32,652 nt of DNA. Origin: Bacteroidota bacterium. Lineage in GTDB: Bacteria > Bacteroidota > Bacteroidia > Bacteroidales > VadinHA17. The first letter of the stretch is position 1. Each line of letters opens with the position of its first letter. Of the stretch, positions 9,013-18,992 are shown one piece after another. The position numbers and the translations under genes are program-made. The stretch is taken from positions 1 through 32,652 of the forward strand of contig JAUXED010000015.1 of the NCBI GenBank assembly GCA_030618105.1, written 5' to 3'. The notes below the pieces were generated by a model. The model was not told where the DNA came from, ran no database searches, and worked only from the letters and a program-made list of their open reading frames with translations.

Positions 9013-9894
9013 ATGAATGCATTAGGATTTTACCTTCTTTATCCCCTTATCTGGACCTTAACTCTTCTTCCTTTAAGGATACAGTATTTACTCTCTGACT
9101 TGCTTTTTGTTCTTAATTATCTTTTTATAGGTTACCGAAGAAAAGTAATCTATTTAAATCTCAGAAATTCTTTCCCTGAAAAATCAAATAAAAATATCAG
9201 AACAATTGCACGAAAGTTCTATAGACATCTTTTCGACCAGATGATTGAATCAATTGCCCTGATACATATGAGTCCTAAAAGAATTCTCAAGCACATGAGG
9301 TATAAAAACCCTGAAGTTATTGAGGATCTTTATAAAAAAAACAAGGGTGTAATTTTGGTATCAGGTCATTATGGCAACTGGGAATGGATTATTTCCTTAC
9401 AAATGCTTGTAAGCCACAAAACTCTGGCTATATACAAACAGTTGAATAATAAATACTTTGACAGGATGTACATTAATATAAGAAGCCGTTATGGTATGAC
9501 ACCGGTGCCAATGAACAGCATACTAAGAGAATTAATTAACAGAGAACAAAAAAACGAACTTACTCTCACCTATTCGCTTGGTGATCAAAGACCATTGTTC
9601 CGTCACATTCAGTATTGGACCCGGTTCCTTAATCAGGATACGCCTGTTTATCTTGGAACAGAAAAAATTGCCAGAAAAAAGGATCTCGCCGTAGTTTTCC
9701 TTAAAATGCGGAAAATCAGACGGGGAATTTATGAAACTGAATTCATACCCCTGTTTGAAAATTCGCGGGAAACGAAAGAACATGAAATAACTGATAAATA
9801 TTTGAGTATCTTGGAAAAAATAATTATTGAGAGGCCTGAACTCTGGCTCTGGACACATAAAAGATGGAAGCACATAAAACCTGACAATGTATAA
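9013..9894 (+). CDS. LpxL/HtrB-like lysophospholipid/lipid A acyltransferase (copy 2)
   Basis: Colinear with copy 1: GYRRKVIYLNLRNSFPEK, GHYGNWEW, DQRP, WTRFLNQDT, LWLWTHKRWKHIKP. Confidence 0.88.
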   Translation: MNALGFYLLYPLIWTLTLLPLRIQYLLSDLLFVLNYLFIGYRRKVIYLNLRNSFPEKSNKNIRTIARKFYRHLFDQMIESIALIHMSPKRILKHMRYKNPEVIEDLYKKNKGVILVSGHYGNWEWIISLQMLVSHKTLAIYKQLNNKYFDRMYINIRSRYGMTPVPMNSILRELINREQKNELTLTYSLGDQRPLFRHIQYWTRFLNQDTPVYLGTEKIARKKDLAVVFLKMRKIRRGIYETEFIPLFENSRETKEHEITDKYLSILEKIIIERPELWLWTHKRWKHIKPDNV

Positions 9895-10906
9895 AATTGC
9901 CATTGTAATATTAAACTGGAACGGGCGAGAATTCCTTGAAAGATTTCTGCCGGATGTAGTCAGGCATTCATCTTCTCCCGGCATGAAAATAATTGTCGCT
10001 GATAACGGATCATCGGATGATTCTCTTGAATTTATCAGAAATAAGTTCAAAAATGTCGAAATCATTGAACTTGATAAAAATTACGGATTTGCCGGTGGTT
10101 ATAACAAAGCACTTGAAAAAATAAATTCAGAGTATTATATCCTGCTTAATTCTGATGTTGCAGTTTCTGAAAATTGGATTGAACCGATAATAAAAAAAAT
10201 GGATGACGATCCGGTTGTTGCAGCAGCTATGCCCAAAATTATATCATACCATGACATATCAAAATTTGAGTATGCAGGAGCTGCCGGTGGCTTTATCGAT
10301 AAATGGGGTTACCCTTTCTGCAGAGGTAGAATATTGAATAATATTGAACCGGATAACAACCAGTATAATGACTCAATAGAAATATTCTGGGCCAGCGGTG
10401 CCTGTTTGTTTATCAAGTCAAAAATATTTCATGATGCCGGCGGATTTGATGATGATTTTTTTGCACATATGGAAGAAATCGATTTGTGCTGGAGAATTAA
10501 AAACCTGGGATATAAAATTTATTGCTATCCCTGTTCACAAGTCTATCATATTGGCGGTGGAACCCTGCCTAATGAAACACCTCCAAAACTATTTCTCAAT
10601 TTCAGGAACAGTTTATGGGTTCTTTTGAAAAATCTTCCTGCGAAAAAACTTTATCAGGTTCTGTTAATTCGTAAAATACTTGATGGTTTAGCAGCAATGA
10701 AGTTTTATTTGACGTTAGACTGGAGAAAAGGAAATGCCGTTTTCAAAGCCCACCTGAGTTACTACAAACATTTCAGAAAAATGAAACAAAAAAGAAAAAG
10801 CGCAGATTTCAATAATAAAAATCTACCATCATCTGTTTACAGAAAAAGTATTCTGATTTCCTATTTCCTGAAAAAGAAAAAAACATTTAATGAATTGAAT
10901 TGGTAG
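9887..10906 (+). CDS. glycosyltransferase family 2 protein
   Basis: IAIVILNWNGREFLERFLP...VADNGSSDDSLEFI...YYILLNSDVAVSENWI...FFAHMEEIDLCWRIKNLGYKIYCYPCSQVYHIGGGT. Overlaps the previous CDS by 8 bp. Confidence 0.93.
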   Translation: MYKIAIVILNWNGREFLERFLPDVVRHSSSPGMKIIVADNGSSDDSLEFIRNKFKNVEIIELDKNYGFAGGYNKALEKINSEYYILLNSDVAVSENWIEPIIKKMDDDPVVAAAMPKIISYHDISKFEYAGAAGGFIDKWGYPFCRGRILNNIEPDNNQYNDSIEIFWASGACLFIKSKIFHDAGGFDDDFFAHMEEIDLCWRIKNLGYKIYCYPCSQVYHIGGGTLPNETPPKLFLNFRNSLWVLLKNLPAKKLYQVLLIRKILDGLAAMKFYLTLDWRKGNAVFKAHLSYYKHFRKMKQKRKSADFNNKNLPSSVYRKSILISYFLKKKKTFNELNW

Positions 10907-10916
10907 TAACTAATCC

Positions 10917-10951
10917 GTCGGCAGTCTACAGTCGGCAGTCCACAATCGACA
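10917..10951. repeat. period-7 tandem array (gtcggca gtctaca gtcggca gtccaca atcgaca)
   Basis: Counted directly. Confidence 0.65.
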
Positions 10952-10957
10952 GTGCCG

Positions 10958-10983
10958 TCCACCTCAGCTTCAGCGAAGGTGGA
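10958..10983. repeat. imperfect palindrome/hairpin between convergent GT2 and murF
   Basis: tccacct...aggtgga with inner gct/agc (tccacctcagcttcagcgaaggtgga). Confidence 0.6.
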
Positions 10984-11054
10984 TTTTCTTAGCGAACTTT
11001 GCGCCTTCTTTGCGATCTTTGCGTGAACTCTTTAAGAGCTAATAGCCCTGGCAG

Positions 11055-12347
11055 TTACAAATAGTTAATTATTTTCTCCAGTTTCATCCCCCTTGATCCT
11101 TTTAACAAAATATATGATGACTTTACCGGATTCTTATCAAGCCACTTAACAAAACTGTCAACATCAATAAAGGCAGGAATTTGTAATGTTTGATTAACGG
11201 CAGAAAAAATCTTACCTATTAGAAAAATTCTGCTGAATGATTTATCCTTTACATATTTGATCAATTTAATATGTTCCTTTTCAGTGTTTTCTCCCAGTTC
11301 AAACATATCACCCAGAATAAGCACCTTTTTTGCACTATTCATCAATAAAAAATCATCAATTACCAGTTTCATACTTGTCGGGTTGGCATTATAAGCATCA
11401 CATATTAAGGTATTTACGGCTGTGTTTACAATTTGCGATCTGTTATCATTAGGGTTGAAGCTCTCAACTGTATCTATAATCGTATTAATTTCCACATTGA
11501 AATATGAACCAATGCGTATTGCAGCCAGCACATTTTCAAAGTTATATGCCCCAAACATTTTTGTTTTCAGAGCTAATGAATTACTATCAATAAGCACTTT
11601 CAGTTCCAGGGTTGGAACAGAATTTATTACTATTCCCGAGTAATTTCCTGATTTCCCACCATACGATATCTTTTCACAGCCTATTTCAGACAGATGATCT
11701 GCTAATATATCGTTTCCCTTGTTAAAAAATATTGTGCCACCATTTTTATCAAGATATTCATAAAGCTCAGTCTTTGTTCTGACTATTGTTTCAATATTCC
11801 CAAATCCCTCCAGGTGTGCTTTCCCAATATTGGTAATCATTCCATGGGTTGGTAACGCGAGCTCACAAAGTTTAGCTATTTCACCACGGTGATTAGCTCC
11901 CATTTCAATAATTACAATTTCAGTATTATCTTTAATATTAAGTAGAGAAAGAGGGACACCAATATGATTATTCAAATTTCCAAATGTTGAAACAACATGA
12001 TGTCTTTTTATCAAAATACTATTAATCAGCTCTTTAGTTGTGGTTTTCCCGTTTGTACCTGTAATGGCGATCACCGGAATATTAAAATGCATCCTATGAA
12101 ACAGGGCAAGTTGCTGCAACGATGACAACACATCATCAACAAGGATATATCTTTCATCAGTAACATACTTTTGTTCATCAACAACTGCATAAGAACTTCC
12201 TTGTTTAAGTGCTTGTGCTGCAAATTTATTTCCGTTAAAAGACTCTCCTTTAAGAGCAAAAAAGATTGATCCTTTGGATGCATTCCTGGAATCGGTAGAA
12301 ATTTCCGGATTCCTGATAAAAATTCTGTATAGAGTATCTATTTTCAT
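11055..12347 (-). CDS. murF: UDP-N-acetylmuramoyl-tripeptide--D-alanyl-D-alanine ligase
   Basis: STDSRNASKGSIFFALKGESFNGNKF; PVIAITGTNGKTTTKELINSIL; GNLNNHIGVPLSLL; EMGANHRGEI; CDAYNANPTSM; LGDMFELGE. Confidence 0.94.
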   Translation of the reverse strand: MKIDTLYRIFIRNPEISTDSRNASKGSIFFALKGESFNGNKFAAQALKQGSSYAVVDEQKYVTDERYILVDDVLSSLQQLALFHRMHFNIPVIAITGTNGKTTTKELINSILIKRHHVVSTFGNLNNHIGVPLSLLNIKDNTEIVIIEMGANHRGEIAKLCELALPTHGMITNIGKAHLEGFGNIETIVRTKTELYEYLDKNGGTIFFNKGNDILADHLSEIGCEKISYGGKSGNYSGIVINSVPTLELKVLIDSNSLALKTKMFGAYNFENVLAAIRIGSYFNVEINTIIDTVESFNPNDNRSQIVNTAVNTLICDAYNANPTSMKLVIDDFLLMNSAKKVLILGDMFELGENTEKEHIKLIKYVKDKSFSRIFLIGKIFSAVNQTLQIPAFIDVDSFVKWLDKNPVKSSYILLKGSRGMKLEKIINYL

Positions 12348-12355
12348 TACTTATG

Positions 12356-12390
12356 AAAAAACCCCATTATGACAATAATGAGGTTTTTTT
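12356..12390 (-). terminator. hairpin terminator downstream of gldJ
   Basis: aaaaaaccccattat-gac-aataatgaggttttttt. The stem with a T-run in either orientation sits between the gldJ stop and the murF start. Confidence 0.7.
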
Positions 12391-12411
12391 ATTTTTGGAA
12401 TTAATTTCCTG

Positions 12412-13911
12412 TTAGAATCCACCCGGACTACCGACACGTGTCATAGCACAACGGAATCCGAGATCATTTCTGGCACTTGCCTGGTTTAAATATCGTCTTG
12501 TGCCGGGACTGAGCCAGTAGGACCTGTCTCTCCACGAACCGCCTTTATACACACGTGCATCGTTACTTACAAGTGAGTTATAATCTTCCTTCATCTGGGA
12601 ATACATAACCACACTTTCATCGGCAGAAGATTCATCTGCCCAACTCGACCCGGGCACTATCATAGATTGAAAGTCACCATCTTTATAATCACGATAATCA
12701 GCTTTCTGATAATTATATCTTCCTGCTGCCTCTTCAGGAGTAACGTTTCTATACTGGATCCGTCCCAGGCTATCTTTAGTAGCAAGGTTACCATCCGGAT
12801 CGGTCACTCTGGTTTGAAACACATTTCCTCTAAGGGGATTAAAAGCACTTACATCCTGTGGTGATAGTGCTCTGTAAACATCATATACCCACTCATTTAC
12901 GTTCCCTGCCATACAATAAAGACCATAATCATTGGGCCAGAATGATTCGACTGGTGCAGTAACACTGGCATTATCATTAAGATTTCCGGCAACCCCCATT
13001 AAATCACCTTTCCCCCTGGTAAAGTTTGCCATAAACTTGCCTCTGTTTCTTTTGTCAGCATTTCTAATATTATGTCCATCCCATGGATACATCCTTCGTT
13101 CATAAATCCTTTCTTCATACGTATTACCCATAAGTGCCAGGGCTGCAAATTCCCATTCTGCTTCAGAAGGCAACCTGTATTTAGGAAGTAACATTCCATC
13201 TTCCATTTTTACCCTTCGTTCCTCCTTATTTGGGTCAAGGCTTGGAAGATTCTGATTTACAAGCCCTTCGTATTGACCTGCCAGGTATGCTTCAGTATTA
13301 AAATTATTTTCATCCTGCTGATTAGGATCAGGGTTAAGAATTCCATAGTTAATCATAGTCATTTCATTTACCCTGTCAGTTCTCCAGGCACAAAAATCAT
13401 TAGCCTGAAGCCATGTAACGCCTACCACAGGATAATCATTATACGAGGGGTGACGGAAGTAATATTCAACATAAGGCTCATTATAAGCCAGTGGATCCCG
13501 CCAGACTAAAGTATCAGGAAGAGCTTTTTGATGAACTTCAGGATAGCTTACATAAACTCTGCTCAACCAGTAAAGATATTCCCTGTAATCAACATTAGCA
13601 ACTTCAGTTTCATCCATGTAAAATGATGAAACGGTAACCCTTCTTGGAATATTATTCCATTCGTACAAAACATCCTGCTCTGTCCTTCCCATAGTGAAAG
13701 TTCCCCCCTCAATAAAAACAAGACCTGGTCCTGTTTCTTGTTCGTATCCGCTAATAACCTCAAAACCACCAAGATCCGGATCATTATAATTCCAGCCGGT
13801 AGTTGGGGAAACATTACCACTACGACCGCCGCCACCACTGAATAAACTGCATGAACTGAGAAATGCCATTGCCAATAAAACAGTGGGTAAGATTTTGAAT
13901 TTTACCTTCAT
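12412..13911 (-). CDS. gldJ: gliding motility lipoprotein GldJ (formylglycine-generating enzyme-like fold)
   Basis: Lipobox LSSC; TGWNYNDPDLGGFEV...ETGPGLVFIEGGTFTMGR...FYMDETEVANVDYREYLYWL; KGGSWRDRSYWLSPGTRRYLNQASARNDLGFRCAM. Start set to MKVKFKILPTVLLAMAFLSSC. Confidence 0.88.
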   Translation of the reverse strand: MKVKFKILPTVLLAMAFLSSCSLFSGGGGRSGNVSPTTGWNYNDPDLGGFEVISGYEQETGPGLVFIEGGTFTMGRTEQDVLYEWNNIPRRVTVSSFYMDETEVANVDYREYLYWLSRVYVSYPEVHQKALPDTLVWRDPLAYNEPYVEYYFRHPSYNDYPVVGVTWLQANDFCAWRTDRVNEMTMINYGILNPDPNQQDENNFNTEAYLAGQYEGLVNQNLPSLDPNKEERRVKMEDGMLLPKYRLPSEAEWEFAALALMGNTYEERIYERRMYPWDGHNIRNADKRNRGKFMANFTRGKGDLMGVAGNLNDNASVTAPVESFWPNDYGLYCMAGNVNEWVYDVYRALSPQDVSAFNPLRGNVFQTRVTDPDGNLATKDSLGRIQYRNVTPEEAAGRYNYQKADYRDYKDGDFQSMIVPGSSWADESSADESVVMYSQMKEDYNSLVSNDARVYKGGSWRDRSYWLSPGTRRYLNQASARNDLGFRCAMTRVGSPGGF

Positions 13912-13987
13912 AACTGAATAATTTATACATTGAATACAATCCAAATATAATAAAAATTAAAATAATCCTAATATTTTTTTGGTATAA

Positions 13988-14977
13988 CTAAAATTTTGAG
14001 AAATTTATTGCTTTAACATTTCGATTTTTTTTATCCCCCGATAAATAAACTGACAAAGAAAATTCATGAGCTCCGGTAACAGGCATCGGCAAATCCGTTC
14101 TCCAGGGTGCAAAATCATAACTGTAGGATATTCCCAAACTGGAAATTTCCATTGCCAAACCTAAAGTCAATAAATTCATTGTAACATCCAAATCATGACT
14201 AATCCATGTACCTATGTGAATATAATCATAACCGACTGTAAATCCATACTTTATAATTTCTGACTTCTGCTGGCTTCTAAAAAAAATTCCCGGCGATATA
14301 TAAAACCCATCAGCCGGGGAACCGGAAAACCGGAAAGAATTTCTAATAAAAAGACTCCATTTCCGCGAAAGTTGTGATTTGTACGAATCGGATAATGAAA
14401 CAACCGGTTTGGCAAGATGATCAATTGATATTCCGGCAATCATATCTTTGTAATTAGCCAGAAAACCAACGCTGAAATCAGGATATAATTTATTATTACC
14501 TGCTATTACTTCACTGGTTGGATTAATGATCCCTCCAACAGGATCAACCATGTCAGGAAAGACAAGATTATTCACCGATCTGCTCCACTGATTTAATGAA
14601 GTCTGAAACCCGGCAAGTATAAATATATCCTTGCTAGCTTGAAGATGATATGAGTAAATTAGTGCAGCAGACGACCACCCGAAGGTATTCCCGCCCTGAG
14701 AATCATTAATTATTTGCAAACCAACTCCTCCATGAACAAATTCAACCGGCTGATCATAAAATGCCCCTGTAGTAATATAAGCGGAACTTAATCCCGGCCA
14801 TTGGTTCCTGTATATAGCCGATACTCGCCCTCGCCCTCCTGTACCTGCAAAAGCGGGATTTAATCTTAACAAACCCGGGTAAATCTGAGAAAACTCAGGA
14901 TCCTGAGTTAATCCCACAGATGTTACAAAAACCAATAGAATTAAACAGAACCACTGTTTTTTTTGAATAAAAAGCAT
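13988..14977 (-). CDS. PorP/SprF family type IX secretion membrane protein
   Basis: Signal peptide, then QDPEFSQIYPGLLRLNPAFAGTGGRGRVSAIYRNQWPGLSSAYITTGAFYDQPV. Confidence 0.88.
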   Translation of the reverse strand: MLFIQKKQWFCLILLVFVTSVGLTQDPEFSQIYPGLLRLNPAFAGTGGRGRVSAIYRNQWPGLSSAYITTGAFYDQPVEFVHGGVGLQIINDSQGGNTFGWSSAALIYSYHLQASKDIFILAGFQTSLNQWSRSVNNLVFPDMVDPVGGIINPTSEVIAGNNKLYPDFSVGFLANYKDMIAGISIDHLAKPVVSLSDSYKSQLSRKWSLFIRNSFRFSGSPADGFYISPGIFFRSQQKSEIIKYGFTVGYDYIHIGTWISHDLDVTMNLLTLGLAMEISSLGISYSYDFAPWRTDLPMPVTGAHEFSLSVYLSGDKKNRNVKAINFSKF

Positions 14978-15114
14978 ATTTTAATGTATCGGAAGCTATG
15001 TTCTTATTAAACGTCTGCAATATAAAACTATTATTTTTCGTTATTTTTTTTACATATTTTACTCTTTTTTTGCAATCTCTATTAAATCCGTGAAAATTTC
15101 TTTTTGAACAAGAT

Positions 15115-18100
15115 ATGCACAGAAGCCGACATATTAAGGAGATCGTACTATTATTAATATTCTTCTTGCTAAAATTACAAGCCGGTTCCCAGGGAATCTT
15201 TATTGGTTTTCATGTACCATGGCATGATGTGACATGTCTTGAGAAACTACCTGTGAATTATAACACACATAATAAAAATACTTATTATCTGACTTTTGAC
15301 GGTGCAACTTTCCCTGACCAACAAACAATGTTCCCTAATTACGAGAATAGCATAACTGACAATGAGAACTTAGACGAGTCCGGTATCAGGCTTCATATAC
15401 TGAAAACTGAACCTGTCCCTCCTGAAGCTCTTAAGAAAATAGGTAATCTGGAACAATTACCAGTTAGTTTTCAAATAAACTATTATAATTATAAACAACG
15501 CAAAAAACAGATTAATCACTTCGATCTGATTCCGTTAAGGATAAATCCGGCTTCCGGGAAAGTTGAAAAACTGATTGATTTTGTACTTGAAATTGTTAAA
15601 ACACCCGGAATAAGTAAAAGTATCGCGAAAAAAGGTGTAAAATATTCAAACCAGTCAGTTTTAAATTCAGGGAAATGGGTTAAGCTAAAAATCAATAAAG
15701 ATGGTATTTATAAGCTCACATATGAAAACCTGCTTGAAATGGGAATTTCCGACCCTTCTGATCCCAGAATATTCGGTAGAGGAGGAATGCTCCCTGAAGA
15801 AAATAGTATAAAAACGCCGGATGATATTCAGGAAAATGCCATTTGGATGAACAGTGGTGATGATCAGGAATTTGGACCAGGTGATTATATTCTTTTCTAT
15901 GGAAAAGGCCCGGATACATGGTATTATGACGAAAGTAATTCTATGTTTTCCTGCAAGCCACATCTCTACTCCCGGCATTCATACTACTATGTTACATCAG
16001 ATGCAGGGACAGGCAAAAGGATTACCATGGATAATGAAATTACAGATTCTCCGAATACCACAACCACACAATTTGACGACTATCTTTTTTATGAAGAAAA
16101 TATTGTGAACCTTATAAAATCAGGAAAAGAATGGTTTGAGCCAATCGACAGCAAATCAACCCACGATTTCCCCTTTTACTTCCCTAATACAATAATATCA
16201 TCCTCGTGCAAAGTTAAGATCAGGGTTTTAGCCAGATCACAAGTATCAAGCAATTTTACACTTGCAACTACCGGAATTACAAATACTATTAATATAGGAC
16301 CGGTAAATATCTGGAGCTATACATCTGATTATGCAAAAGCAAATACCCTAATCTTCTCTTTTACTAGCTCTTCTGATAATCTTATACTAAACCTGTCGTA
16401 TGATGACAATGGATATTCAGAAGCAAAAACATGGCTCGATTTTATCGAGGTAAACGTTCGCAGGGAACTCAAAATGTCAGAAGCACAAATGCATTTCAGA
16501 GATATTAGCTCCGTTGGTCCGGGTAACATTACATTAATGAAGTTAAAAAATGGAACTACCAATACCAGAATATGGGACATATCTGACATATACAATATTA
16601 AACAAATACCCTGTAACACGGCAGGAGATGAAATGGAGTTTACCATTATTACTGATTCGTTAAAAGAATTTATTGCATTTAACGATGAATTATTTTATAC
16701 CCCGGATATTTCCCAACAAAGGATTGATAATCAGAATCTTCACGGTATCACACAAGCTGATATGGTTATTGTAACTCATAATAATTTTACTAACCAGGCA
16801 GAAGAGCTTGCTCAGATTCATCGTGATCATGATGATATTACTGTTTCAGTTGTTACTCCGGAGCAAGTTTATAATGAATTTTCCAGTGGGTCGCCTGATG
16901 TTTCTGCTATCCGTAATTTCATGAAAATGCTGTATGACAGAGCTGCAATAGAAAAAGATATTCCAAAATACCTGTTGCTATTTGGTGATGGTTCATATGA
17001 TAACTTATCTGATCATGAGGAAAATACAGCATATATTTTAACTTACCAGTCAGAAAATTCGCTTACACCTACCCAATCATTTGTAACCGATGATTTTTTT
17101 GGTTTGCTGGATGATGATGAAGGGGGTTCAAACGGGCTTGTTGATATCGGTATTGGCCGGTTACCGGTAACTACAACCGAAGAAGCCGAAACAATGATAG
17201 ATAAAATAAAAAACTATATAAGTAGTGAAACTTTTGGTCCCTGGAGGAATAATATTTGTTTTATCGGGGATGATGAAGACAATAATCTTCATATGAAAGA
17301 TGCAAACATTCTGGCAAATACTATTGATACTGCATATCCTTCATTCCAGATCAGAAAAATATTTCTGGATGCTTTTCCGCAATCCACAACTCCTCAGGGA
17401 GAATTATACCCTGAGGTGAATTCGGCAATAAATAACCAGGTAATGTCAGGATCACTTATTGTAAACTATATTGGTCATGGAAATGAACGCGGACTGGCTC
17501 ATGAAAGGATACTTGAGACATCTGATATTTTATCCTGGAAAAATTTTAACAAACTTCCCTTATTCATTACTGCTACATGCGAATTCAGCAGGTTTGATGA
17601 TATTGAAAAAGAAGCTAACGGAGAAATTACTAAAAAGATATCTGCAGGTGAACTGGTTTTACTGAATCCTGATGGTGGCGGTATTGGACTTCTCTCAACT
17701 ACACGTCTTGTTTACTCAAGTCCGAATTTCATTCTGAACCGCAACTTCTTTAAATTCGCCTTCGAGAAAGATGATGATCAAAAACCATTGCGTTTAGGCG
17801 ATGCATTACGGCTTACAAAAAATATATCAGGGTCAGGAATAAATAAACGAAACTTTACTTTGTTAGGAGATCCTGCTCTTACACTCGGCTATCCAAAACA
17901 ATTTGTTGTAACAGACTCACTTAACGGGTTAGACATTATTACACATATAGATACATTAAAAGCCCTTGGGAAAGTTACAATTTCCGGTCATCTTGAAGAT
18001 ATTTCCGGACAATCAATTGAAAGTTTTAACGGGATTATTTATCCTTCTGTATTCGACAAGCCCCTGACCGTAACCACCTTAGGGAATGATGGTGATAGCC

Positions 18101-18972
18101 CAATGGAATATAAAACAAGAGAAAACCCTATCTATAAGGGTAAAGTTTCAATTAGTCAGGGACGATTTACATTTTCCTTTTTTGTGCCAAAAGATATTTC
18201 ATATGGTACAGGATTCGGTAAAATATTTTATTATGCTCAAAGCGACCTCAGTGATGCAAGCGGAAATGTTACACAAATACCGGTAAGTGGTTTTGCCGGT
18301 GAATTTATTGATGATAATACCGGACCTGTTATTAATCTTTATATGAATGATTCATCTTTCAGAAACGGTGGAATAACAGATGAAAGTCCTGTATTACTGG
18401 CATATATTCATGACCAGAAAGGTATAAATACAGTTGGTAACGGTATAGGTCATGATATTACAGCTTATATTGATAATGATCAATCTACAATGATGATCCT
18501 GAACGATTATTATGAAGCTGATCTGGACAGTTATATGAGCGGAACCGTTCAATATCCTTTACATGATCTTGATATAGGAGATCATACTCTTACGCTAAAA
18601 GTTTGGGATATCAGCAACAACTCATCAGAAGCCAGTATTATGTTCAGGGTTTTGGATAAGGAGAAACTCCTTTTTGGGCAAGTTATGAATTATCCAAATC
18701 CATTTTCAGACCATACTACTTTCTCGTTCGAGCACAATAAGCCAGGTGTCAATATGGAATTCAAACTTCAGATATTTTCCCTGTCAGGGCATCTGGTCAG
18801 GTCATTTATTAGGCAAATAACACCAAGTGGGTACCGAACCGAACCTATTGTATGGGATGGAAGAAACGAAAATGGGAAAAAATTATCAGCAGGAACATAC
18901 ATATATCGCATAATCGTTCGTTCTTCTGATGGAACAAACCAGGAAGTATCAGGAAAAATGATTATGTTCTGA
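15115..18972 (+). CDS. porU: type IX secretion system sortase PorU (C25 gingipain-like)
   Basis: 1285 aa; GKWVKLKINKDGIYKLTYENLLEMGI; catalytic-like NYIGHGNERGLAHERIL and PLFITATCEFSRFDD; C-terminal FlgD-like MNYPNPFSDHTTFSF...GRNENGKKLSAGTYIYRI. Confidence 0.92.
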   Translation: MHRSRHIKEIVLLLIFFLLKLQAGSQGIFIGFHVPWHDVTCLEKLPVNYNTHNKNTYYLTFDGATFPDQQTMFPNYENSITDNENLDESGIRLHILKTEPVPPEALKKIGNLEQLPVSFQINYYNYKQRKKQINHFDLIPLRINPASGKVEKLIDFVLEIVKTPGISKSIAKKGVKYSNQSVLNSGKWVKLKINKDGIYKLTYENLLEMGISDPSDPRIFGRGGMLPEENSIKTPDDIQENAIWMNSGDDQEFGPGDYILFYGKGPDTWYYDESNSMFSCKPHLYSRHSYYYVTSDAGTGKRITMDNEITDSPNTTTTQFDDYLFYEENIVNLIKSGKEWFEPIDSKSTHDFPFYFPNTIISSSCKVKIRVLARSQVSSNFTLATTGITNTINIGPVNIWSYTSDYAKANTLIFSFTSSSDNLILNLSYDDNGYSEAKTWLDFIEVNVRRELKMSEAQMHFRDISSVGPGNITLMKLKNGTTNTRIWDISDIYNIKQIPCNTAGDEMEFTIITDSLKEFIAFNDELFYTPDISQQRIDNQNLHGITQADMVIVTHNNFTNQAEELAQIHRDHDDITVSVVTPEQVYNEFSSGSPDVSAIRNFMKMLYDRAAIEKDIPKYLLLFGDGSYDNLSDHEENTAYILTYQSENSLTPTQSFVTDDFFGLLDDDEGGSNGLVDIGIGRLPVTTTEEAETMIDKIKNYISSETFGPWRNNICFIGDDEDNNLHMKDANILANTIDTAYPSFQIRKIFLDAFPQSTTPQGELYPEVNSAINNQVMSGSLIVNYIGHGNERGLAHERILETSDILSWKNFNKLPLFITATCEFSRFDDIEKEANGEITKKISAGELVLLNPDGGGIGLLSTTRLVYSSPNFILNRNFFKFAFEKDDDQKPLRLGDALRLTKNISGSGINKRNFTLLGDPALTLGYPKQFVVTDSLNGLDIITHIDTLKALGKVTISGHLEDISGQSIESFNGIIYPSVFDKPLTVTTLGNDGDSPMEYKTRENPIYKGKVSISQGRFTFSFFVPKDISYGTGFGKIFYYAQSDLSDASGNVTQIPVSGFAGEFIDDNTGPVINLYMNDSSFRNGGITDESPVLLAYIHDQKGINTVGNGIGHDITAYIDNDQSTMMILNDYYEADLDSYMSGTVQYPLHDLDIGDHTLTLKVWDISNNSSEASIMFRVLDKEKLLFGQVMNYPNPFSDHTTFSFEHNKPGVNMEFKLQIFSLSGHLVRSFIRQITPSGYRTEPIVWDGRNENGKKLSAGTYIYRIIVRSSDGTNQEVSGKMIMF

Positions 18973-18992
18973 ATTGAATTATCAAATTTAGA

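Noticed and set aside
9532-10065. 177-aa minus ORF
   Set aside because: Lies entirely antisense to the well-supported acyltransferase and GT2 genes.
12412-13944. GldJ read as a sulfatase-modifying enzyme
   Set aside because: The FGE-like fold is shared, but the lipobox, the GPGLVFIEGGTFTMG context and the T9SS neighbourhood favour GldJ.
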